A stretch of DNA of 64,000 bases, taken from contig CM075760.1 in the NCBI GenBank assembly GCA_037974335.1, positions 6,011,432 to 6,075,431 of the forward strand, given 5' to 3'. Below the pieces are notes generated by a model, which saw nothing but the letters and a program-made list of their open reading frames with translations, was not told the origin of the DNA and searched no databases. The stretch is from Prionace glauca. Lineage: Eukaryota; Chordata; Chondrichthyes; Carcharhiniformes; Carcharhinidae. Shown piece after piece: positions 49,321-58,949 of the stretch. The position numbers and the translations under genes were made by a program. Every line of letters begins with the position of its first letter. Position 1 is the first letter of the stretch.

Positions 49321-50721
49321 GTGCTTGAGAAGTTTGAGGATCCGTTGAGGGAAATAGTCATCACGAGGGAAGAGGTGTTGGGACTTTTAGACAGTATAAA
49401 GACGGATAAATCTCCGGGGCCTGATGGCATCTATCCTAGGCTGCTAAGGGAGGTGAGGAATGAAATTGCTGGGCTTCTGACGCAAATCTTTGTCTCTTCT
49501 TTGGACACAGGTGAGGTCCCAGAGGATTGGCGGATTGCAAATGTAGTACCGTTGTTTAAGAAGGGTCAGAGGGATAACCCAGAGAACGATAGGCCAGTGA
49601 GCTTGACTTCAGTTATAGGCAAGATAATGGAGAGGATCCTCAAGGATAGGATGTATGAGCATCTGGAGCGCTGCAATCTGATCAGGGATACGCAGCACGG
49701 CTTCGATACAGGGAAGTCGTGCCTTACGAATCTATTGGAATTTTTTGAAGAGGTGACAAAAAAGGTTGACGAAGGACAAGCCGTTGATGTTGTCTATATG
49801 GATTTCAGTAAGGCGTTTGACAAGGTCCCTCACGGTAGGCTGACAGAAAAGGTGAAGGCTCATGGGATACAAGGCCAGGTATGTAGATGGGTGGAGAAAT
49901 GGCTTGGGAGGAGGAGACAGCGGGTATTAGTGGAAGGCTCCTTTTCCAATTGGAGGTCTGTCACCAGTGGGGTGCCGCAGGGCTCGGTACTAGAACCTCT
50001 ACTATTTGTAGTATATATTAATGACTTGGAAGAGGGGGTAGGAGGTGTGATCAGCAAATTTGCTGATGACACTAAGATGGTTGGATTGGCGGGTACTGAG
50101 GAGCAGTGCCTGGCAATGCAACAGGACATAGACAGGCTGGTAGATTGGGCAGATAGATGGCAAATGGAATTTAATCCGGAGAAATGCGAGGTGATGCACT
50201 TTGGCTGGAATAATGTGGAGCGGAGTTATACGATAAAAGGTAGAACTATCCGGAGTATAGATACGCAGAGAGGCCTGGGAGTGCAGGTACACAAGTCCCT
50301 GAAGGTGTCGGTGCAGGTGCAGAATGTGATGAGGAAAGCGTATGGCATGTTAGCCTTCATAGGAAGGGGTATAGAACATAAGAGTAGGAGTCTGATGTTG
50401 CAGTTGTATAGAACGTTGGTTAGGCCTCACCTGGAGTACTGCGTCCAGTTCTGGTCGCCGTACTACCGGAAGGATGTAGAGATCCTGGAGAGAATGCAGA
50501 GGAGATTTACCAGGATGTTGCCTGGTATGGAAGGGCTGTCTTTCGAGGAAAGATTGAACGCACTTCGGCTGTTTTCCCTTGAGAGACGTCGGCTGAGGGG
50601 GGATCTAATAGAGGTTTATAAGATTATGAAGGGGATAGATAGAGTAAATGGTGGTAAGCTTTTTCCGCTATTAGAAATGGATAGAACGAGGGGTCACGGG
50701 CTTAGGGTGAGGGGGGGCTAG
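49321..50721 (+). CDS. CR1 family B ORF2, reverse transcriptase part
   Basis: 466-residue frame: 'DKSPGPDGIYPRLL', 'DWRIANVVPLFKKG', 'MDFSKAFDKVPHGRL', 'TSGVPQGSVLEPLLF' and the catalytic 'KFADDTKMVG', then 'RTLVRPHLEYCVQFWSP' and 'MEGLSFEERLNALRLFSLE'. It stops in '..LRVRGG', short of the usual C-terminus, which continues in another frame to about 50,850. Confidence 0.88.
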   Translation: MLEKFEDPLREIVITREEVLGLLDSIKTDKSPGPDGIYPRLLREVRNEIAGLLTQIFVSSLDTGEVPEDWRIANVVPLFKKGQRDNPENDRPVSLTSVIGKIMERILKDRMYEHLERCNLIRDTQHGFDTGKSCLTNLLEFFEEVTKKVDEGQAVDVVYMDFSKAFDKVPHGRLTEKVKAHGIQGQVCRWVEKWLGRRRQRVLVEGSFSNWRSVTSGVPQGSVLEPLLFVVYINDLEEGVGGVISKFADDTKMVGLAGTEEQCLAMQQDIDRLVDWADRWQMEFNPEKCEVMHFGWNNVERSYTIKGRTIRSIDTQRGLGVQVHKSLKVSVQVQNVMRKAYGMLAFIGRGIEHKSRSLMLQLYRTLVRPHLEYCVQFWSPYYRKDVEILERMQRRFTRMLPGMEGLSFEERLNALRLFSLERRRLRGDLIEVYKIMKGIDRVNGGKLFPLLEMDRTRGHGLRVRGG

Positions 50722-51396
50722 ATATAAGACTAATATTAGAGGGCAGTTTTACACACAAAGGGTATTGGGGATGTGGAATGCACTGCCGAGTAAGGTGGTG
50801 GAAGCAGGCACGCTAGGGTTGTTCAAGATTCACTTGGACAGCCACATGAGCGGTCTACATATAGGGGGATATAGCCGGCCTTACTAAACATTGTAGGCTT
50901 GGGGTTCAGTTTTAGCCTCAGGGATATAGAGTCTTTTTAATAATGAATTTTTTATCCACAGGCATTTAAGTCCAGCAAGGGGCATACGGGCGGCAGGTTG
51001 TGGTGGGCTGCTCTTGGATGTTGCTTCGGGAGTTGCCTACTGCTTCATGTCGTTGGTGTGCGTAAACTGGACCATCTCGAGGGCATCATGACAGCTCAGA
51101 GGCTATCTCTGTTGCTGTGCGGACACATGGATTTGGGCCTGTGTCCGTGGGAGTTTGCGCGTTCTCCCTATGGTTGCGTGGGTTTCCTCCGGGTACTCCG
51201 GTTTCCTCCCACATCCCAAAAATGTGCTTTTAGGCTGATTGATTGGGTAACAAATTGTCCCTATATTGGACCTCCCTGATCCTCACACATTAGGCATAGA
51301 CTAAAATCATGAATAGGTAACTGACCATGGGACGGCGGCGCGGGCTCGTTGGGCCGAAGGGCCTGTTTCCCGTGTTGTGTTGTTCTTTGTTCTTTG

Positions 51397-51709
51397 AAAA
51401 TAAGATTATTTGATCTCAGCAAACCATTAATAATGATGTGATTGACTCTCCGATCGAAAGCAGATCTATTAGAATCAGCCGAGTGAGATTTGCAAGATTC
51501 TATCAGAGCTGGAAATTTCACATGTAGAACAGTTCAAGAACAAACATAGAAAGAGAAGGACAGTGATAGACTGCAAAGTACTAACGATTGAGATGTTGCA
51601 ATGGAAAATCTGTGTGCTAATGAGTCAGATTTCACCCTGTATATTGACACTGAATAATGAAACTGTTCCCTCATCTGCATTGAAAAACATTTAGAAATAT
51701 TTGTGTTCA
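51397..51709. other. Spacer, no gene recognised
   Basis: No ORF, RNA gene or repeat that I can support. Confidence 0.4.
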
Positions 51710-52325
51710 GTTTCGAACTGTCGGAGTGTTCAGGGAATGTTTTCATTGGCTGAACACATCATGGTTGAATCAGAAGCTGCCATTTTGCGGGAGAAATCTG
51801 TTTGTGATGAAAGTGGTCTGGTGTAAAAATTAAAGTAAAAGCAGCATGGATAAAGTAAATTCTAAACCACGCTGTAAGCTGCTGGTCTGGTGGTTACAGT
51901 TTGAGTCTTTCCCTGCTGTTCGGATTACTGATCTGAAATTGAAACTTTATTGCTCCCATTCAAACTCAGAAAACACATGTGGGTTGTTACCTGGATGAAC
52001 ATATAAAATATAATCGCGCCTCGTGTCCTGAAGTGCAGACTCTGAGCAAATTCAACAGGAGGTTCTCTTGTCATTTCTGGCAGAAATTGGGAAGAGACGA
52101 GCTTAAGGACAGTTTAAATGATGCCGGCCCTTCACTGCATGTTACTGTGTGCAGCTCATTGTGTTTCTGAGGTGAGATGATTTCTGTTTGTTCCTCAGTT
52201 CAGACTTACCTGAATCAGTGAAGGAGCAGGCTCAATCCTCCTGATGGTCTTTCCAAGTTCCATTGCTTTTAATGAATTTCAGTAACATTATCATCAAATA
52301 ACATTATTGTGACAGCGTTTCACGT

Positions 52326-52407
52326 GGTAGCGTGGCCGAGCGGTCTAAGGCGCTGGATTAAGGCTCCAGTCTCTTCGGAGGCGTGGGTTCGAATCCCACC
52401 GCTGCCA
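52326..52407 (+). tRNA. tRNA-Leu-AAG: tRNA-Leu (AAG), right arm
   Basis: 82 bases starting GGTAGCGTGGCCGAGCGGTC, with CTAAGGCGCTGG, anticodon loop TTAAGGC (AAG), a variable arm and B box GGTTCGAATCC, ending CGCTGCC plus A. It matches the common vertebrate gene and is the better of the two copies. Confidence 0.95.
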
Positions 52408-52670
52408 AAATGGATTTGAGTTTTGATCTCACAGTTCAGATTGAATGCAGGGATGTGTCCTGTGTCGTTTTTGTAAAGAACAACGAACAGAAACATTACC
52501 AACTGAACAAGTTGCTGGCGTAAAGCAGTGTGTACAAGTGGCCCCTTTCGAGAGCGCGCACACACAGTGAATTGCTGGCTGCCGAGTTAAACACTCTGAG
52601 GAAGGAGCAGCGCTCCAAATCATTGCTCTCTTAGATATTTGGGAGACGGAAGCTTCCAACCTACCAGCCG

Positions 52671-52743
52671 GCAGAAATAGCTCAGTCGGGAGAGTGTTAG
52701 ACTGAAGATCTAAAGGTCCCTGGTTCAATCCCGGGTTTCGGCA
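52671..52743 (+). tRNA. tRNA-Phe-GAA: tRNA-Phe (GAA), right arm, slightly degenerate
   Basis: 73 bases with anticodon GAA. Compared with the left copy it starts GCAGAAA rather than GCCGAAA, giving an A-G mismatch in the acceptor stem. It also has CAGTCGGG in the D loop, GAGTGTT in place of GAGCGTT and GGTTCAATCC in the B box. Function is uncertain. Confidence 0.85.
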
Positions 52744-53124
52744 GGATCCCATTGCTGGTTTTCTGTGCTCTCTGCTAATGGGATCCGTGTTTTGTCTCGC
52801 ACTGTCTTCAAACATCAAATCACACAAACTGCAACAGACCAAATACCGATTTCCACCCTGCCAGATGTTGTTATATTTCCACCTTGTTGGATTTCGCTTT
52901 TTAAAAAACTTCCTCTATTTCTAAACATTCCCAATGTTAATGAAAGGTGATGGAGGTGAAGGTTTATCTTTGTTTCCTTATGCACACATGCCATGTAATG
53001 TCCTGAGTTTTTCCAACCTCATCACATTTCAGTGCAGATGTCAGGTCCGCTTTTACATGGCAGTGAAAATACATTTAGTTGACCTGCTGTTTCAACAAAA
53101 ACAATGTATATTTGCATTACCTCT

Positions 53125-53422
53125 TTCGATTCCCCCAGAAGGAGGCCATTCAGCCCATCGAGTCCGCACCCACAACAATCCCACCCACGCCCTATTCCCC
53201 GCAAACCCACATACTTACCCTTCTAATCCCTCTGACACTAGGACTAATTTAGCATGGCCAATCAAACTAAAACACGCATCTTTGAATCGGAAACTGGAAC
53301 ACCCGGAGGAAACCCACGGAGGCACGGGAAGAACGTGCAAACTCTGCATAGGCGGTGACTCGAGGACCTGAGTCCCTGGCGCTGTGAGACATCAGTGCTA
53401 ATCACTGTGCTACCGCGCTGTC
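53125..53422 (-). mobile_element. SINE in the right arm
   Basis: Inverted partner of 44,279-44,578, sharing the same head and core. It dates from before the arms formed. Confidence 0.82.
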
Positions 53423-54018
53423 CTTTCTACTGCATTCAATGTCACTGCAATTCACTCCATTCAAAGTTTTATTATCAATCTGTGATACACCATCCTGTGG
53501 TGATTCTGCTGAATAACATTAAATTATCACCGATAATGGACCATCCAACGTTGGACGCCATTGATTTGAAACTTTGCTGCTTTTCTAGGTGAACTCCAGC
53601 TCTCCATTCCTCCCGCAATGTCACCTCTCAAACTGAGTCTTTCTCCTTCCCACATTATTAAACTCACAGTTACTGGTTTCTGAATGAAAACTGCCTCCAC
53701 TTCACTGGGGGTGGGAGACTTTACCAGTTCATTCAAGTAAACGTTTTCTTGTCATTGAATCAGAGATTTGGGCACAGATCTGCGAGATTTTTGTGTCGGT
53801 AGAAACAATAAATTTTCCCCCATTAACAGCCAGACTTTAACCCGTATCAGTATTTTGAGTCATCAGCACTTTCCAGCCTATCGCTCTCTTATTTTCTTTT
53901 TGCTTCTTTACATGTGACTTTTCCAATTCAGGCGCAAGCAAGGGAATCTTCCCCACACTGATTCTGTCAGTTGTTGACCTGAAGGAACGCAGGATTGTTG
54001 TACAGCAATAAATCTACA

Positions 54019-54090
54019 TCCTCTGAGCGGGGATCGAACCCAGGCTGCGGCAGCGAGAGCGCAAAATCCTAACCACTAGACCACCAGGGA
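54019..54090 (-). pseudogene. tRNA-Glu (CTC) relic, right arm
   Basis: Minus-strand 72 bases start TCCCTGGTGGTCTAGTGGTT and hold CTC in CGCTCTCGC, but the 3' acceptor reads TCAGAGGA rather than TCAGGGAA and the anticodon stem pairs poorly. It is better preserved in the 5' half than the left copy. Confidence 0.75.
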
Positions 54091-54101
54091 AGATGACACA
54101 A

Positions 54102-54954
54102 GGGCCAGGAAATGGCAAATGGAATTTAATGTTGGCAAGTGTGAGGTGGTCCACTTTGGTAGGAGGAATGGTAGGAAGGACTATTACTTACGGGGCGAAA
54201 AACTGCAGCAGGCGACGGTGCAGAGGGACCTCGGGGTCCTTGTGCATGAGTCGCAAAAACCCAGCTTGCAGGTGCAGCAGGTGGTCAGGAAGGCGAATGG
54301 GATGCTGGCCTTCATAGCGAAGGGGATTGAATATAAAAGTAGGGAGGTCTTGCTGCAGCTGTATAGGGCATTGGTGAGGCCGCAGCTGGAGTACTGTGTG
54401 CAGTTTTGGGCGCCGCACCTGCGCAAGGATGTTTTGGCCCTGGAGGGAGTGCAGAGGAGGTTTACTCGGCTGATACCGGAGTTGAGGGGATTGAGCTATG
54501 AGGAGAGGCTGAATAAACTAGGCTTGTACTCGTTAGAGTTTAGAAGAATGAGGGGAGATCTCATTGAGACGTATAAGATGATGAATGGGATGGATAGGAT
54601 AGAGGTGGAGAGATTGTTCCCGCTCAAAAAAGACAGTAGGACTAGGGGGCACAGCCTCAAGATAAAGGGGGGGCGGTTTAGAACAGAGTTGAGGAGGAAC
54701 TTCTTCACTCAAAGGGTGGTGAATCTCTGGAATTCTCTGCCCGTTGAAGTGGTGGAGGCTGCCTCGCTAAATATTTTTAAGAAACGGGTTGATGGGTTTT
54801 TGATAAGAGAAGGGATTAAGGGTTATGGGGAGAGGGCGGGAAGGTGGAGCTGAGTCACGACAGATCAGCCATGATCTTATTGAATGGCGGGGCAGGCTCG
54901 AAGGGCCAGATGGCCTACTCCTGCTCCTATTTCTTATGTTCTTATGTTCTTATG
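54102..54954 (+). mobile_element. CR1 family A LINE, 5'-truncated copy in the right arm only
   Basis: Frame 54,119-54,853 encodes 244 residues from 'MEFNVGKCEVVHFGRRNGRK' to '..GYGERAGRWS' without a break; the tail is (TTCTTATG)n. The matching positions in the left arm and in the 30 kb copy are empty, so it inserted after the duplications. Confidence 0.93.
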
Positions 54955-55274
54955 TCTTTAAAATATTCATTTATCAATGACTCACCTGCTTTTTAATGTA
55001 TTTCAGACTTTTTATTCACCAATTGCAAGTTTATCCTTCACATTTTATCCTTCACAAAGACCTTGTCTTTGTCAAAACTGAGTATGTCATGTCTCTATTA
55101 GATGAGAAAACACCACGCTGGTTAGTAATATACTGTATACACTCTCTCAGTAATGACTAAACTGGACCCAGTCTGCATTCATTTTAGTACAGGTGCTGTA
55201 TCGATATCTGGTGCATTCGGTTCTGTCTCTGTATTACTGCACCACACCTGTCCCTCATTTATATTACAACTGAT

Positions 55275-55453
55275 CATATTAGTTGGATTGGCCATGCAAA
55301 ATTGCCCGTTATTTTCCCTTAGAGTATGTGGATTAGCCAAGGGAAATGTGTGGGGCTAATGGGGATAGGGCAGAGGGGAGGACCTGGGTGGGATGCAGAC
55401 TCGATGGGCCAAGATGACCTTTCTTCTGAACTGTAGGAATTCTATGGTTCTAT
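55275..55453 (+). mobile_element. SINE 3' fragment in the right arm
   Basis: Partner of 43,107-43,290: core-to-tail ending GGAATTCTATGGTTCTATG. Confidence 0.75.
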
Positions 55454-56119
55454 GTCGAAGAAATATCATAGATATTTGCGTGCTTATTTATTTTAAACAT
55501 TCTATTTTCAATAACTCCGTTTGGAGAAATGATTTTTTTTTTAGCAATTTCCCTTCAGTTTTCCCAGTGATAACCTTCACCCCATCTCTGCCTTCCCTGA
55601 ATGCATGGAAACACCAAACAGTTCATGTGTTTCAACTGAAGAACATTTTCTATTTAAGTAATTATTGACAACCATTCTGTTGTGTGTTCTTGCATACAAA
55701 ATGATTTCAGCCTCACTATTTTGTTCCCGGTGTTGATTTATCTGTCTTTAGAGATCTGCTGGAAAACGGATAGACTGACAATGTGTGACAGCAATACTCA
55801 CAACGGTTTCAACTCTCTTCAATTCAGCAACACATTGTTAATCAATGTTCCTTTCTTTTGCCAAGGTGCATGAACCAAAATGTTTGCCTTCATTAGGATT
55901 TTTTAACATGCATAAAAAGGACAATAACCATATAATTTGCAAGAAAAGATTAAGTCATCTTGTTTGTTCAGAGACTGTGATTAATGTCCCTCAGCACACG
56001 GTTTAATTGTTCCAATGGGGCATTAGAGGATTTATAAATAGGAAATTTCACACTGTGTGCAATATTGTTTAACTGGAAGTGTTCTCTAGTACAGTCAGCG
56101 ATCGTTGAATTTCAGAGCC

Positions 56120-57680
56120 ATGTTCTGGATTATACCACTTGAGCTTCGTATTCTTTGGGTATTTTACGATATCCAAAGGATTTACTACCCTGTCCTTGCC
56201 GTAGTTGGTGTCACTGGTAAGTCATATTTCTCTGTGTTCATTGTCCTTGTCTGTGTTACCCAGTTATTGATATCATTCTGTGTAACCTTCATGGTTTCTT
56301 GCTGTGAATGCACTGGAAACATTTCTCCTTGCCACACAGATATCCTCACACTACCTGACATTCACTTTAAATCTTTCCACTTTACGGTTGTCGTTATGTA
56401 AGATGATTTCCAGTGTTATGATTCACAGCCAATTCCAAATCAGCTGATTTAACATCTTCAACTGCACAGCCTTCAGCACAATCAAAGCAGAGTCATCCAG
56501 ACCAGAAACATTTTCTCCAAACCTACTGGCACCATTGTGTCCCCCATATACAAATCTGAAGAAGGCAGCAAATTGGAGACTTTATTAACTGGTGAATGTG
56601 GCTTCTTGCTACATCATTGCGAGGCTTTTCTGCTGTGAACTTTGTCTCGAGCAGAATAGGTGAATTCAGTCTATTCCGGGGTGGATTTAATAAAAATATT
56701 TCAGCTGTTCCCAAGGATCCTGAGAGATTGTTTCTCTTGTGCTCAGTCTAAAACACGAATATATTGTGTTTCTCTTCCTTATAGTGAATGTATTGACGAT
56801 TCTTATCCTGTCACGAGGGAAGTGTGGTCTTTCCAAAAGTGTGATATGTTACCTCATTTCCATGTCAGCAGCGGATCTACTGGTCGTTATCATCGATCTC
56901 ATTTTGAGGCAAATTCCCATGAACTTTCAATTTTTAATCATTTACCGCATTAAAATATGTAATATCCATGCTGTGCTGCTTTATGCAGTCACTGATTGCT
57001 CTGTCTGGTTCACTGTCTCTTTCACCTTTGATCGGTTTGTGGCTATTACTTGTCAGAAGCTGAAAATAAAATACTGCACTGAGAAAACTGCAACAGTGGT
57101 TCTCGGAACTGTGAGTGTGCTATTCAGTGTAAAGAACATTTTCTGGTATTTCATGTATGATGATAGATATGCGTTTCAGAATATTCCCCATTTTTGTCAT
57201 GTTGGCAATGATGTCCTCTATTCTGCAGCATGGGGAGTGGTTGAAAATCTGCATTATATTTTAACACCGTTCATTCCTTTTTTGTTGATTCTGTTGCTGA
57301 ATGTTTTCACCATTAAACACATTCTAGGGTCGACCAAATTCCGCAGGAGACTTCAGAGCCACAATCGTATGGATACTTCAAAGGACCCAGAGACAGTGAA
57401 GAGAAGAAAATCCATTATCTTACTGTTTGCTCTATCAGGAAATTTTATCCTGCTATGGTCAATCTTACTTATCCACTCCTTTTGTGAACGATTATATAAT
57501 TTAAACTTAATTCATTTTTATATCCCTTCATTTGTGCGGGAATTGGGATTTATGCTCCAACTCCTGAGTTGCTGCACCAATACATACATTTATGCAGTGA
57601 CCCAGACACAATTCAGAGAGGATCTGAAGAATGTGATCAGATTTCCATTTAATGCCATTGTGAAATTACTTACTGAATAA
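56120..57680 (+). CDS. GPR139-like G protein-coupled receptor, two exons (third gene)
   Basis: Exon 1 (56,120-56,216) starts at an ATG in good context (GAGCCATGT) and encodes 'MFWIIPLELRILWVFYDIQR' then 'IYYPVLAVVGVT', ending at CACTG/GTAAGT. Exon 2 (56,785-57,680) follows TTTCTCTTCCTTATAG. The joint is in phase and restores TM1 as '..VLAVVGVTVNVLTILILSR'. Total length is 330 residues. TM3 carries 'CSVWFTVSFTFDRFVAI', TM7 'CCTNTYIYAVTQTQFRED', and the loop Cys pair is 'ICNIHAV' and 'HFCHV'. The gene starts 15 bases beyond the right inverted-repeat arm and mirrors the 40.3 kb gene. The splice model is inference from sites and phase. Confidence 0.88.
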
Positions 57681-58679
57681 CAGATTTCTTCTTCAACAAC
57701 AGGAAGCCCCCAAGCAGAATTTCTCATGGGAAGATCACTTTGCCCAAAGTTCCCATCAACCGGGAGGGGCACTTAAAGGCAGTTGATAGGTTATTAGTAA
57801 AGAATCATGGCAATGGATCCGCGTGGTTGTGAGGGACGTTCCTATCAGGGCCTGATTCCTATCAATTCTGTTTGGGAGATACCCTCCCATGAGAATGCTT
57901 CAATCACAAGCCATAAAACCCCAACCATTGCAAGAAAAAGAAATCAATTCCAAGCACAGCACGAACTTCAGAAAGAATTCCAGGCACTCCAGCTCCTGCT
58001 CTCCATCTCCACCAGTGAGAAACTCAGGGCCTGAAACAGACACAGCGGGTTTAGCCTCTCGACCACATTGTCTCCCAGTAAAGGGAACTCGGGCTACAAT
58101 GCTGGTGGTGGAAGAGGCGAGCTTCCGTCTGCAGAAACTCACTCACTTAGGAGGCCGAGCAGGACGAACCAGACCCAGCATTGAAACGAGCCGTTGATGT
58201 CATCTATATGGATATCAGTAAGGTGTTTGACAAAGATTCAGAAAATAGCACTTGCCACAATTTTTGTCCATTTCTCTATAACTGCAGTTGTATAATATCA
58301 TTAAAGACATAACGGTTTGTAAAAGTCCTATGGCTGTGAGATTATATACTGCATTAACATTTAACAAAAACAATTTGAAATGAGTCAGGTGATTTGAAAA
58401 TATTTTCCAAGTTTGCAAACGCAATAATCGCTATAATTCCGAACAGCGAATGCATGGAAGTGTTTAGAATTGTATGTGCGCACAAAGCTGCCACACCAGC
58501 AGAGAATGTCTACCATCTGCTGTTTATATTACAAGTACAGGTTTTATCAATATATAAAATACACAGCAAGTCGGTAATAATCAGTACAATGAGGATAGTC
58601 TAAAACTTTTAAAGAACGGTGCTTTTAAATCTACAAAATGCTGAGGTGGAAAGCAGATAGTTTGAAGTGACGAGAATCT
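57681..58679. other. No gene recognised; one tiny CR1 scrap
   Basis: 58,192-58,236 matches the family B RT stretch 'VDVVYMDFSKAFDK'. Nothing else is identifiable. Confidence 0.45.
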
Positions 58680-58900
58680 GTTGTGCGTTTACCTCGTAAG
58701 TTTCACAGTATCAGCAGTGACGAGATTGGACAGTTTTGGAAATTAAAAAAATCACATGAAAAACCTGTGAGACTATTTCACCTCACTGTCGATTTCTTGT
58801 TCCAGGTAACAACAATTAGTGTTTCATTGGCTGAAGGAGTCATTCATGTTCTTTCTGGACATGACTTTTGTTCAAAAAACATTCCTTGTGTGAATATATT
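58680..58900 (-). repeat. Sequence paralogous to 30,590-30,800 (inverted)
   Basis: The reverse complement aligns with 30.6-30.8 kb, including GAAATCGACAGTGAGGTGAA and the flanking CAGCCAAT stretch. Confidence 0.65.
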
Positions 58901-58949
58901 TTTTAAATTCTGAAGTGGAAAGGCCGGCTAAATGTTCCATCGCTATCTT

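Larger units (their letters stand above)
48191..51396 (+). mobile_element. CR1 family B LINE, nearly complete 3' part
   Basis: Truncated at 5' inside the endonuclease. It carries endonuclease and RT in two adjoining frames (48,191-49,309 and 49,321-50,721), a broken C-terminus, and a roughly 530-base 3' region ending TGTTCTTTGTTCTTTG. Motifs match CR1, but the sequence differs widely from family A (for example 'ETWLKEGQDWQLN' against 'ETWLQGDRDWEMN'). Confidence 0.9.
51710..56105. repeat. Right arm of the large inverted repeat
   Basis: Reverse-complement partner of 42,460-46,500. It differs in three ways visible by eye: a CR1 family A insertion at 54,102-54,954, lack of about 500 bases between tRNA-Leu and tRNA-Phe, and scattered substitutions. 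Confidence 0.92.
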
